The notes under the pieces were generated by a model, which was not told the DNA's origin, searched no databases, and saw nothing but the letters and a program-made list of their open reading frames with translations. A stretch of 64,000 nucleotides of DNA from Trinickia diaoshuihuensis (GTDB taxonomy: Bacteria; Pseudomonadota; Gammaproteobacteria; Burkholderiales; Burkholderiaceae). Where the stretch lies: NCBI RefSeq assembly GCF_003390925.1, contig NZ_QUBS01000017.1:1-64000 (forward strand), in the 5' to 3' direction. This document shows positions 1 to 7,614 of the stretch, one piece after another; positions within the stretch are counted from its first letter, which is position 1; each line of letters starts with the position of its first letter. The position numbers and the translations under genes were made by a program.

Positions 1-1
1 T

Positions 2-357
2 GGCTCCGGTGGCTCCGGTGGCTCCGGTGGCTCCGGTGGCTCGGGTGGCTCGGGTGGCTCCGGTGGCGCGGGCGGAGGCCACGGCGGCTCTGGCGGCTCT
101 GGCGGCTCTGGCGGCTCTGGCGGCTCTGGCGGCTCTGGCGGTGCTGGCGGTGCTGGCGGTGCTGGCGGTGCTGGCGGAGGCCACGGTGGTTCCGGTGGTT
201 CCGGTGGTTCCGGTGGTTCCGGTGGTTCCGGTGGTTCCGGTGGTTCCGGTGGTTCCGGTGGTTCCGGTGGTTCCGGTGGTTCCGGCGGTGGTTCCGGTGG
301 TTCCGGTGGTTCCGGTGGTTCCGGCGGTTCCGGCGGTTCCGGCGGTGGCCACGGCGG
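2..357 (+). repeat. 9-bp coding minisatellite (Gly-Gly-Ser units)
   Basis: Uninterrupted 9-bp units run from the window edge to about 357, in blocks of one codon variant at a time (TCC, TCG, GCG, TCT, GCT, TCC again). The block structure suggests expansion by slippage or unequal exchange. All length changes visible keep the reading frame. Confidence 0.85.
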
Positions 358-574
358 CCCAGGGGGTGGTTGCGGTTGCGGAGGCAACAGTGGCGGCAAC
401 GGCTCAGGTAACGGGCACGGCTCAGGGGGCAATGGTAACGGTGGCGCGGGTGGCGGCCATGGCTCCGGTGGCGACGGCTCGGGTGGCGGCCATGGCTCCG
501 GCGGCAACGGCCACGGCTCGAGCGGTAACGGCGGCTCCGGTGGAAATGGCGCCGGCGGCGGCCACGGCCACTAG
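2..574 (+). CDS. Glycine-rich tandem-repeat protein, C-terminal part (5' end outside window)
   Basis: The frame beginning at base 2 is open from the window edge to a TAG at 572-574, giving 190 residues. The first ~115 codons are Gly-Gly-Ser (and Gly-Gly-Ala) triplet repeats broken by Gly-His-Gly units. The last ~70 are a less regular mix of Gly with Asn, Ser and His plus one Cys-Gly-Cys, ending Gly-His-Gly-His. The DNA is a near-perfect 9-bp repeat that drifts from GGTGGCTCC through GGCGGCTCT to GGTGGTTCC. No catalytic domain is visible. The protein is probably an extended, flexible, possibly surface-exposed or metal-binding tail. Function is unknown and the N-terminus lies upstream. An 8-bp inverted repeat follows at 603-637. 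Confidence 0.6.
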   Translation, partial: GSGGSGGSGGSGGSGGSGGSGGAGGGHGGSGGSGGSGGSGGSGGSGGAGGAGGAGGAGGGHGGSGGSGGSGGSGGSGGSGGSGGSGGSGGSGGSGGGSGGSGGSGGSGGSGGSGGGHGGPGGGCGCGGNSGGNGSGNGHGSGGNGNGGAGGGHGSGGDGSGGGHGSGGNGHGSSGNGGSGGNGAGGGHGH

Positions 575-602
575 GCCGCGCCCTAACAATCGACGCGCGT
601 TT

Positions 603-637
603 GGAGAGCAGCTATTTCAGCTCGACAGTTGCTCTCC
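603..637 (+). terminator. Inverted repeat after the glycine-rich gene
   Basis: GGAGAGCA at 603-610 pairs with TGCTCTCC at 630-637. It lies 29 bp after the stop of the glycine-rich frame. There is no clear U-tract, so a terminator role is tentative. The rest of 575-806 shows no gene. Confidence 0.35.
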
Positions 638-806
638 TCGCCGGCCGCGCCGCCCTCCATCGTCGATACGCCGAGGCGCCTTGCCCGGCAATTCACCGTC
701 TCAAAGATGCATCACCGCCGGCCATTGGTCTGTCGGAAAATCCTCGGCGCCAACGTCCGCCAACGCACCGACGGCGCTCGCACATATCCCGTCGTACTAC
801 CCGAAC

Positions 807-1649
807 TCACAACATTTCCAGCGGCACCTTCTTGCGCGGCGGCTTAAACGCCTCGTCGATCGCGGCGAGTTCCTGCGTCGACAGCACAACATCGAGCGCT
901 TCACGATTCGCGCGGACATGCTCGACGCTGCCAGCCTTAGGAATCGCGCATACCTGCGGCTGCGCGAGCACCCATGCCAGCGCGACTTGAACGGCCGATA
1001 GTCCGCGCTCGCGCGCGATGTCGTCGAGTACCGACCGCTTCGGCAGTCGCATATGATCGATCGGGCTATAGGCCATCGCGGGCATACCGCGAGCCGCCAT
1101 CCACGGCAGTAAATCGAACTCGGGGCCACGCCGCGCCACGTTATAGAAAATCTGGTTCGTGGCGCACGCTTGCCCACCGGCGTCGACGAGTTCTTCCATA
1201 TCGTCGACGTCGAGGTTGCTCACGCCCCAATGCCGTATCTTGCCGTCACGCCGCAACGCCTCGAACCCTTCGACGGTTTCCTCGAATGCGATGCCGCCGC
1301 GCCAGTGCAGCAGGTATAAATCGAGCCGGTCTGTCTCGAGCCGCCTCAAGCTCGCCTCGCACGATGCCACGACGCCGCGCCTGCTCGCGTTATGCGGATA
1401 GACTTTGCTGACGAGAAACACCTGGTCGCGCAAACCGGCGAGCGCCTCGCCGAGCAACGTCTCGGTCGCGCCCTCGCCATACATCTCCGCGGTATCGATC
1501 ACGGTCATGCCGAGTTCGATACCGGCACGCAATGCGTCGATCTCGGCGGCGCGCCGCTCGGGCCGCTCGCCCATTTCCCAGGTTCCTTGCCCCAAGCGGG
1601 CAATGCGCTCGCCGTCGGGCAGCGTGACGAAGGTGTCGTCGCGCATCAT
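807..1649 (-). CDS. Aldo/keto reductase
   Basis: This 280-residue protein is a NAD(P)H-dependent oxidoreductase of the aldo/keto reductase superfamily. The full catalytic tetrad is visible: Asp52 and Tyr57 (IDTAEMYGEG), Lys82 (LVSKVY) and His115 (YLLHW). A NADP-binding segment lies near AIPKAGS at about residue 235. The open frame extends 34 codons upstream. The ATG pair at 1644-1649 is preferred because GGGAGG sits just ahead and the family N-terminus begins there. The substrate cannot be read from the sequence. The gene is divergent from the GntR repressor at 1833, which could regulate it. Confidence 0.88.
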   Translation of the reverse strand: MMRDDTFVTLPDGERIARLGQGTWEMGERPERRAAEIDALRAGIELGMTVIDTAEMYGEGATETLLGEALAGLRDQVFLVSKVYPHNASRRGVVASCEASLRRLETDRLDLYLLHWRGGIAFEETVEGFEALRRDGKIRHWGVSNLDVDDMEELVDAGGQACATNQIFYNVARRGPEFDLLPWMAARGMPAMAYSPIDHMRLPKRSVLDDIARERGLSAVQVALAWVLAQPQVCAIPKAGSVEHVRANREALDVVLSTQELAAIDEAFKPPRKKVPLEML

Positions 1650-1832
1650 ATCGACCTCCCTTTCAACGGTTGACCCTGCGAACAAGTGTAGCCATCGGCG
1701 CCATTGTCTGCGCGCGCGCCCGCGAATAGCCGGTATGAGACGGTAGAGCACCAGCGGCTCGTACGCGAGAAGCGGCCCGAAGGCTCGCGCGATGCCTTAA
1801 AATTGCCGCTTGCCCCTCGCCGCGCATATTCC

Positions 1833-2582
1833 ATGACCCAAGCTTCCTCGGAAGACCGCTGGCGCGATCTGCGCCCCGATCCCGACAACGACACGCCGCT
1901 TTACCTGCAGCTCGCGCGCAAGCTCGGCCAGGCGATCCACGAAAACCGCTGGAACGCCGGAGAAGCGTTGCCCTCGGAACGCGTGTTGTCGGACGCCCTC
2001 GGCGTCTCGCGCATCACGGCGCGCAAGGCCATCGCACTGCTCGTCGAGCAAGGCCTCATCCGCCGCACGCAAGGCGCGGGCAGTTTTATCACTCCGCGTT
2101 ACGACGATCCGCTCTCGCGCCTGTCGAGCTTCAGCGAAATGCTGCGCCGGCGTGGGTTCACACCCAGTTCGAAATGGATTTCGCAAGAGATCCAGCCCGC
2201 AAGCCGCGACGAAGTCATTCAATTGGGGTTGTCGCCGGCCGCCGCCGTCACGCGCCTCAAGCGCCTTCGGCTCGCGAACGGCATCGTCATGGCCGTCGAA
2301 AACTCCACGCTCCCCGCATCGGTCATACCCGACCCGCATGCGATCGGCGATTCGCTGTATAGCTATCTGGAACAGCGCGGGCTCGGCATCGTACGCGCGC
2401 TGCAACACTTCCGCGCCGTCAACGCAAGCGAGGAAATCGCGCGGCAAATGGGCATCGCGACGCACGACGCGCTGCTGCTGATCACGCGCATCGGTTATAC
2501 GGCCGATCAGCGCGCGATCGAGCTGACGGACACATACTGCCGCAACGACTACTACGACTTCGTGGCCGAACTACGCAAGTAG
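1833..2582 (+). CDS. GntR family transcriptional regulator, HutC/UTRA type
   Basis: This 249-residue repressor has an N-terminal winged helix-turn-helix (about residues 20-92; the recognition region contains PSERVLSDALGVSR) and a C-terminal UTRA effector domain (about 105-245) ending in YYDFVAELRK, as in NagR/YvoA-like proteins. UTRA domains bind small ligands such as sugar phosphates or histidine-pathway intermediates. The ligand here is unknown. ATG at 1833 is chosen because the 43 codons upstream show no family similarity. It lies divergent to the aldo/keto reductase, 183 bp away, so joint control of that gene is plausible. Confidence 0.85.
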   Translation: MTQASSEDRWRDLRPDPDNDTPLYLQLARKLGQAIHENRWNAGEALPSERVLSDALGVSRITARKAIALLVEQGLIRRTQGAGSFITPRYDDPLSRLSSFSEMLRRRGFTPSSKWISQEIQPASRDEVIQLGLSPAAAVTRLKRLRLANGIVMAVENSTLPASVIPDPHAIGDSLYSYLEQRGLGIVRALQHFRAVNASEEIARQMGIATHDALLLITRIGYTADQRAIELTDTYCRNDYYDFVAELRK

Positions 2583-2648
2583 CGCAAGGAGCAACAGCCA
2601 CGCAAGGCAACGCACGCCGCGCGATCGCTCGTGCGGTTCAACGCTTGC

Positions 2649-4061
2649 TCACGCACCCCAACTGGGCCGATCGGTGCCAAGCGGCACGGGAGGGCGATCG
2701 AAACGCGGCGGCGTTTCCGACATCGTCTCCGCCGGCGCAGCGGCCAGCACCTTACCGAACGGCGAGTCCATCGTCTGCATGAGATCGCGTACCGCGCCGA
2801 GCCGCACGTCCGGCGCGCGCCACCCGTCGGCGATCGTGCCGAACGATTGCAGCCATCGCCCCGTTTGCGCCAGCGAGACGCGCACATGCCAGCTACCGCC
2901 TTGAACGGCCCGCCGCTGCAGCGCGACCATCGCGCCGAAAGCGGCCAGGTACCCCGTCGCATGATCGAGCGCCTGACACGGCAAATGCTTGGGCGCCGCC
3001 GTACCCGCCGCCTCCCGTTCTGTCCAAGCGATGCCGCTCGCCGATTGCACGAGACTATCGAAGCCGCGCCGCCGCGACCATGGACCGGTATGCCCGTACG
3101 CGCAGATCGAGACATAGACGATTCCCGGCCGCGCGCGCGCCAGCGCCTCGGGTGAAAACCCGTGCGCGGCGATCGCCCCCGGCCGATACGCTTGCAAGAA
3201 GACGTCTGCCTCGCGCGCGAGCGCATGCAACACGGAGCGCTCGTCGTCGCGTCGCAGATCGAGCAGCGCCGAACGTTTGCCGCGGCCGTTATCGATGACC
3301 AGCGGCGCGATGTTCGGCAAGTGCGGGCCGTTGACGAGCAACACGTCCGCGCCGTGTTGAGCAAGCGTACGCCCTGCTACCGGGCCCGCGATGATACGGC
3401 TCAAGTCGAGCACGCGCACGCCTTCGAGCGGCCGCGTCGAGGGCGAGCCGCCAGCGCCGATCGGTATCGGCGGCGCCTCGTTCGTACCGCCGTCGATTCG
3501 CTCGATCTCGAACAGCGGTAAAGCGGCCAGCGCGGCGGCTTGCGGCAGCGCCGACCATTGCTCAGGGCTCCTAATCAATGCCGCGCACAGCCCCGCATCG
3601 GCAAGCACCTGATCGAGCGCGGCGCCATCCCATTCACGAATGGCCTCGGTCACGGCGGCTTGATCGTCGGCGCAGCCGAGCACCTTCACGATGCCTTGCC
3701 GATGATGCGGGAAATTCGTGTGAAGCTGGATCCACCCTCCGTCGCGCGTCTCGTAGAAGCCCATCAGAGGGTCGCGCAGCTCGGGGGCCGCACCTTCGTC
3801 GATCCTCAGATAGCGTTCGCTGCGGAACACGGCAAGGGCGCGCCGCTGCTCGACCTCCACACGTTGACGGCGCCCCGTGCGCAAGCGGTGGCATTCGGCC
3901 GCGGCGAGCGCTTGCGCGCCGATGGTGGCGTTGGCCAGCGCGCCGACGCGATAGACCGAAGGCAGACCGGGGTCCTCGCCGACGAGGCGAATGTCGTCCA
4001 ATGCGGCGGCATCGCAACCGGCCACGGACCATACATGTTCGAGCGCGCTAAAGGCAGTCAT
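2649..4061 (-). CDS. Family III (CaiB/BaiF-type) CoA-transferase with swapped halves
   Basis: This 470-residue protein is related to formyl-CoA/2-methylacyl-CoA family III transferases, which move CoA between acids via an enzyme-bound acyl anhydride on Asp. The usual N-terminal Rossmann signature (GVRVLDLSR, residues 214-222) appears in the middle. The conserved GKRS (261-264) and candidate catalytic Asp366 (CQALDHATGY) follow. Residues 1-205 resemble the segment normally C-terminal (DGGWIQLHTN near 107-116). The architecture therefore looks circularly permuted or like a fused partial duplication. It is divergent from the HTH-citrate synthase gene, with 121 bp between start codons. The substrate is unknown. 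Confidence 0.8.
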   Translation of the reverse strand: MTAFSALEHVWSVAGCDAAALDDIRLVGEDPGLPSVYRVGALANATIGAQALAAAECHRLRTGRRQRVEVEQRRALAVFRSERYLRIDEGAAPELRDPLMGFYETRDGGWIQLHTNFPHHRQGIVKVLGCADDQAAVTEAIREWDGAALDQVLADAGLCAALIRSPEQWSALPQAAALAALPLFEIERIDGGTNEAPPIPIGAGGSPSTRPLEGVRVLDLSRIIAGPVAGRTLAQHGADVLLVNGPHLPNIAPLVIDNGRGKRSALLDLRRDDERSVLHALAREADVFLQAYRPGAIAAHGFSPEALARARPGIVYVSICAYGHTGPWSRRRGFDSLVQSASGIAWTEREAAGTAAPKHLPCQALDHATGYLAAFGAMVALQRRAVQGGSWHVRVSLAQTGRWLQSFGTIADGWRAPDVRLGAVRDLMQTMDSPFGKVLAAAPAETMSETPPRFDRPPVPLGTDRPSWGA

Positions 4062-4100
4062 GATTCGGAATTGGCGAAGTGAAGGGTGTCGATGAGTCTA

Positions 4101-4132
4101 GAATCGACATCAACGTCGATCAATCTTGATTC
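4101..4132. promoter_or_regulatory. Nested inverted repeats between the CoA-transferase and citrate synthase-like genes
   Basis: Three overlapping dyads are visible. The outer arms are GAATC (4101-4105) and GATTC (4128-4132). Inside are TCGAC...GTCGA (4104-4119) and ATCAA-TC-TTGAT (4119-4130). They lie in the only gap between two divergent genes, one of which carries its own DNA-binding domain. This fits an autoregulatory operator. Confidence 0.5.
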
Positions 4133-4182
4133 AAATAATCAACATATATCGATTTGTTTGGTTCTTCGCGGAATTTAAGACC

Positions 4183-5418
4183 ATGTCGACCTACTTGACC
4201 GCGGCAGAAGCGGCCGCCGCCCTCGGCATCAGCGTTCCGACGCTGTACTCGTATGTCAGCCGGGGCATGCTGAGTTCCGCACCGGAAAGCGCAGGCAAGC
4301 GCCGGCTCTATGCCGCCGATGAAGTCCGAAAGCTCGCTCGCAGGAAAGCTGACGGCAAGCGGGCCGGCAAGGTCGCGCAGAAGGTGCTCGATTGGGGCGT
4401 CCCAGTGCTCGAATCGCGCATCACGTTGATCGCCGACGGCCGGCTACTTTATCGCGGACGCAACGCGATCGAACTCGCGCGGACCGCCACGCTAGAGGAG
4501 ACGGCCGCCTTGCTTTGGGAATGCGACCAGGCATGTTTCGATGCGGCACCCGATGCGCCGATCCCCTCGTCGGCCTGGCAGGCTTGGCTCAAGCAGACGG
4601 TCGCGAGCGCGCCGCACGAGCGCGCGCTCGTCATGCTGCCCGCCGCCGCGGCGCATATGCCGCGCTTGTTTTCGACCGGGCGGCAGGCGCAGTGGGAGAC
4701 GGCACCCGCACTGTTGCGCGTATTGGCCGCCGCGCTCGCCGCCGTGCCCCTGTCGCGCGAACCGCTGCATCGGCAATTCGCGGCCGCTTGGGGCGTTCGC
4801 CATCGCCGGCATGTCGAGTTGCTGCGCGCCGCGCTCGTCGTATGCGCCGACCACGAATTGAATGCATCGGCCTTCACCGTCCGCTGTATCGCCTCCACGG
4901 GAATGCATTTGTTCGGCGCCGTCACGGGCGGGCTCGCGGCGCTGGCGGGACCACGCCACTGCGGCGAGACGATGCTCGTGACCGCCCTCTTTCATGAGGC
5001 GCGCGAAGCGGGCGACGTCGACCGCTATCTGGCCGCGAGGCTCGCGCGAACCGATATCGTTTCACGCACGATCTTGCCCGGCTTCGGCCACATGCTTTAT
5101 CCGGACGGCGATCCGCGCGCGGCCGTGTTGCTCGACATGCTCGCCGAACGAGCCGCGAGCCGCGCCGAGCGCCAGGCGCTCGCGGACATCGATTCGATCG
5201 TCCGGGCGGCGTACGATGCAACGGGACTCGCCCCCACCGTCGACTTCGCGCTGTCCGCGCTGGAGCGTGTCCTCGCGTTGCCGTCGGGTTCGGCGTTTTC
5301 ATTGTTTGCGCTCGGCCGGGCGGCGGGCTGGATCGCACATGCGATGGAGCAGATGGAGGACGGCCGGCTGATCCGTCCGCGCGCACGTTATATCGGCCCC
5401 GACGAGCCGGCGCACTGA
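4183..5418 (+). CDS. Citrate synthase-like protein with N-terminal MerR-type helix-turn-helix
   Basis: This 411-residue protein joins a small MerR/excisionase-like helix-turn-helix (residues 2-48, LTAAEAAAALGISVPTLYSY) to a citrate synthase fold. The three catalytic positions of citrate synthases are present: His at about 259 (GPRHCG), His at about 303 (GFGHMLY) and Asp at about 354 (PTVDFAL). The Arg that usually follows the second His is replaced. It could be an acyl-CoA condensing enzyme that senses its own substrate and acts on DNA, or a repressor derived from an enzyme. ATG 4183 is preferred; the frame's upstream TTG has no support. The divergent CoA-transferase is its likely metabolic partner. 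Confidence 0.82.
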   Translation: MSTYLTAAEAAAALGISVPTLYSYVSRGMLSSAPESAGKRRLYAADEVRKLARRKADGKRAGKVAQKVLDWGVPVLESRITLIADGRLLYRGRNAIELARTATLEETAALLWECDQACFDAAPDAPIPSSAWQAWLKQTVASAPHERALVMLPAAAAHMPRLFSTGRQAQWETAPALLRVLAAALAAVPLSREPLHRQFAAAWGVRHRRHVELLRAALVVCADHELNASAFTVRCIASTGMHLFGAVTGGLAALAGPRHCGETMLVTALFHEAREAGDVDRYLAARLARTDIVSRTILPGFGHMLYPDGDPRAAVLLDMLAERAASRAERQALADIDSIVRAAYDATGLAPTVDFALSALERVLALPSGSAFSLFALGRAAGWIAHAMEQMEDGRLIRPRARYIGPDEPAH

Positions 5419-5459
5419 TTCGCCCGCCTATCGATTCGCGCGCGATAGCGCCCGGCGAC

Positions 5460-5795
5460 TCAAGCGAGTGCCTGCCGCCCGCGTGAACCGAGCCCGTGCG
5501 CGATGGCCGAACGCGTGCGAGCGGGACCGGCGCGCGAAACATCGTTCCCGACTTTCCCACGCGAGCTCGCACTGCTCAACGTCAACCGCACGTCGCCTCG
5601 CCCCGCGCCGATCCATGCACGCATACCCGCCGGCAGGACGAAGGATTGGCCGGAATCGACCCAATAGTCTTCGGCATCCCCTTCGAACGTCAGCCAAAGC
5701 GTGCCCTGCTCCACCTCGACGACGAGCGCATGGTCCGCCCGCCACGCCGTTGCGGGCTCGTCGTATCCCATCTCGAACGTACGGATCTCGCGCAT
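5460..5795 (-). CDS. DUF2917 family protein
   Basis: This 111-residue protein begins MREIRTFEMGYDEP and contains a short all-beta core, with EVEQGTLWLTFEGDAEDYWV at about 27-46 followed by a proline/glycine turn, as in DUF2917. The core looks cupin-like, but no metal ligands stand out. The Arg-rich last 25 residues lie outside the domain. AAGGAG precedes the ATG at 5795. The gene is divergent from a MocR regulator, and the repeats at 5865-5909 between them make it the natural target of that regulator. Function is unknown. Confidence 0.7.
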   Translation of the reverse strand: MREIRTFEMGYDEPATAWRADHALVVEVEQGTLWLTFEGDAEDYWVDSGQSFVLPAGMRAWIGAGRGDVRLTLSSASSRGKVGNDVSRAGPARTRSAIAHGLGSRGRQALA

Positions 5796-5864
5796 CGCCT
5801 ACTCCTTCAAAAATATTCCGTCTATGCATTATTGCGAGGGCATGGCTACAATCACATGCACAGT

Positions 5865-5909
5865 ACCGAACAGTTTTGTCCGAACTGTTCAGTTGAAATA
5901 CCGAACAGT
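5865..5909. promoter_or_regulatory. MocR-type operator: two direct repeats and one inverted copy
   Basis: ACCGAACAGT occurs at 5865-5874 and again at 5900-5909, with starts 35 bp apart. A related copy that reads as its near-inverse, CCGAACTGTTC, lies between them at 5880-5890. Paired direct repeats are the usual binding pattern of MocR/PdxR regulators. The second repeat abuts the Shine-Dalgarno of the MocR gene, which suggests autorepression. Confidence 0.6.
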
Positions 5910-5921
5910 CGGAGCATGAGC

Positions 5922-7376
5922 ATGCAGATCAAGATCGACCGCGCGAGCGCCGTACCGATGACCGAGCAGATCGTCGCGGCGATGGAGGCGTGGATTCGCT
6001 CGCGGGAGGCGCACGCGGGCGCGAAGTTGCCGTCGATCCGCCAACTCGCGCAAGACTGCGCCATCAGCCGCTTCCCGGTGATCGAGGCCTATGACCGGCT
6101 CGTATCGCTAGGCTTGATCGAGTCGCGTCACGGGTCGGGGTTTTACGTAAGCGCGAGTGTGCACGCCGCGCTCGATCGCGCGGGCGCATCCGATCCGAGC
6201 CGCGCCGAGGAAGAATCGAACTACATCCTCGCGCAGTTCAATCACCCCGGCGAAACGCTCAAGCTCGGCAGCGGATTCATTCCCGAGGCATGGCGCGATA
6301 TGGAAGGCATCGCGCAAGCGGTGCGGCACGTCGCCCGCACCGATCCCGGCTCGTTGATCGACTACGCCACGCCGCTCGGCAATCCCGCTTTGCGCGAACA
6401 TCTACAGGCGCGCATCGCCCCGCTCGGGATCGGCGCGGACGCATCGCAGATCGTCACGACGTTCGGTGCGAGCCAGGCGATCGACTTGATCGTCCGATAT
6501 CTGCTGCGCGCGGGCGACACGATGTTCGTCGAGGACCCGGGGTATTACAACTTGTTCGGACTCCTAAAACTGCACGGCATCAACGTGGTGGGGATTCCGC
6601 GGACGGCGACCGGTCCCGACATCGATTTTCTCCAAGCGCAATTGAAGCGGTACCGCCCGCGGGCCCTGTTCGTCAACACGGTGTTCCACAATCCGACCGG
6701 CACCGTCGTGGCGCCCTCGGTGGCGTTTCGCCTGCTGCAGCTCGCGCACGAGTACGACTTCACGATCGTGGAGGACGATATCTATGCCGACTTCCAAGCG
6801 GATACGACCGACCGGCTCGCGGCGCTCGATCGGCTCGAGCGGGTCATCTATATCGGCGGGCTGTCGAAGACGCTGTCTTCCTCGCTACGCATCGGGTTCA
6901 TCGCCGCGAATCACAAGACCGTGAAAGCGCTCGGCGACATTAAGATGCTGACGAGCATCAGCGGGTCGCAATTCGCCGAAGCCGTCACCTTGACGATGCT
7001 CGAACGCGGCGCCTATCGGAAATTTCTCGAGCGGCTGCGCCGGCGCATGACCGACGCGCTCGGCTCGACCGCGCGCACGCTGGAGGCGAACGGCTGGCAC
7101 CTATTCGCGCCGCCCATGGGCGGCAAGTTCATCTGGGCTCGTGTGCCGCACATCGACGATTCGCAGGCCTTGGTCGAATGCGCCGCGGCCTGCGACGTCA
7201 CGATAGCGACAGGCGCCTACTTCCGGCCGAATAGCGAGGCGAGCCCGTGGATTCGCATCAACGCCGCCTACGCACAAGACCGCCGGGCGCAAGCGTTCTT
7301 CGCGCAAGCCGGCGCACTTGCGCCCGGCGACGGCCGGTCGGCCGCGAACGCGCTCGAACGCGCCGTCGCCGGTTGA
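5922..7376 (+). CDS. MocR/PdxR-like regulator (GntR helix-turn-helix fused to aminotransferase fold)
   Basis: This 484-residue protein has a winged helix-turn-helix at residues 1-75 (LPSIRQLAQDCAISR) and a fold-type I aminotransferase domain from about 110 to 465. The PLP-binding lysine is visible as Lys316 in GGLSKTLSS, and the cofactor-binding Asp/Tyr segment is near VEDDIYADF. Such proteins bind PLP or an aldimine and act as regulators rather than transaminases. GGAG at 5911-5914 is well spaced for ATG 5922; ATG 5916 is an alternative. The neighbour is a DUF2917 gene instead of pdxST, gabDT or taurine genes, so the controlled pathway is open. Confidence 0.85.
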   Translation: MQIKIDRASAVPMTEQIVAAMEAWIRSREAHAGAKLPSIRQLAQDCAISRFPVIEAYDRLVSLGLIESRHGSGFYVSASVHAALDRAGASDPSRAEEESNYILAQFNHPGETLKLGSGFIPEAWRDMEGIAQAVRHVARTDPGSLIDYATPLGNPALREHLQARIAPLGIGADASQIVTTFGASQAIDLIVRYLLRAGDTMFVEDPGYYNLFGLLKLHGINVVGIPRTATGPDIDFLQAQLKRYRPRALFVNTVFHNPTGTVVAPSVAFRLLQLAHEYDFTIVEDDIYADFQADTTDRLAALDRLERVIYIGGLSKTLSSSLRIGFIAANHKTVKALGDIKMLTSISGSQFAEAVTLTMLERGAYRKFLERLRRRMTDALGSTARTLEANGWHLFAPPMGGKFIWARVPHIDDSQALVECAAACDVTIATGAYFRPNSEASPWIRINAAYAQDRRAQAFFAQAGALAPGDGRSAANALERAVAG

Positions 7377-7614
7377 CGCGAGAACACAAAGCGGCGCGAG
7401 TGCGCCCCGTCCCGGTGCCGCCTCGGCGCGCGTTCGGCACCACCGCTGTGCGCGCGCGGGCCCAGCGGCACGCTTTGCATGCAGGCGGCGCGCCGCGTCG
7501 AGGGGTTTGACAATGCGCATAGAACTTGCTCTCCTATGCTGTACAGTTCGTCATTGATTGCTAAGTAGCGCCGCAGGCGCATGCAAGCGCCCGTTTTCAC
7601 CCGTCGACTTCCCC

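Noticed and set aside
2..357. Repeats at the window start as a CRISPR array
   Set aside because: Units are 9 bp, continuous and in frame, with no spacers.
5496..5915. Upstream extension of the MocR open frame
   Set aside because: It crosses the DUF2917 gene and the operator repeats; the Shine-Dalgarno and family N-terminus place the start at 5922.
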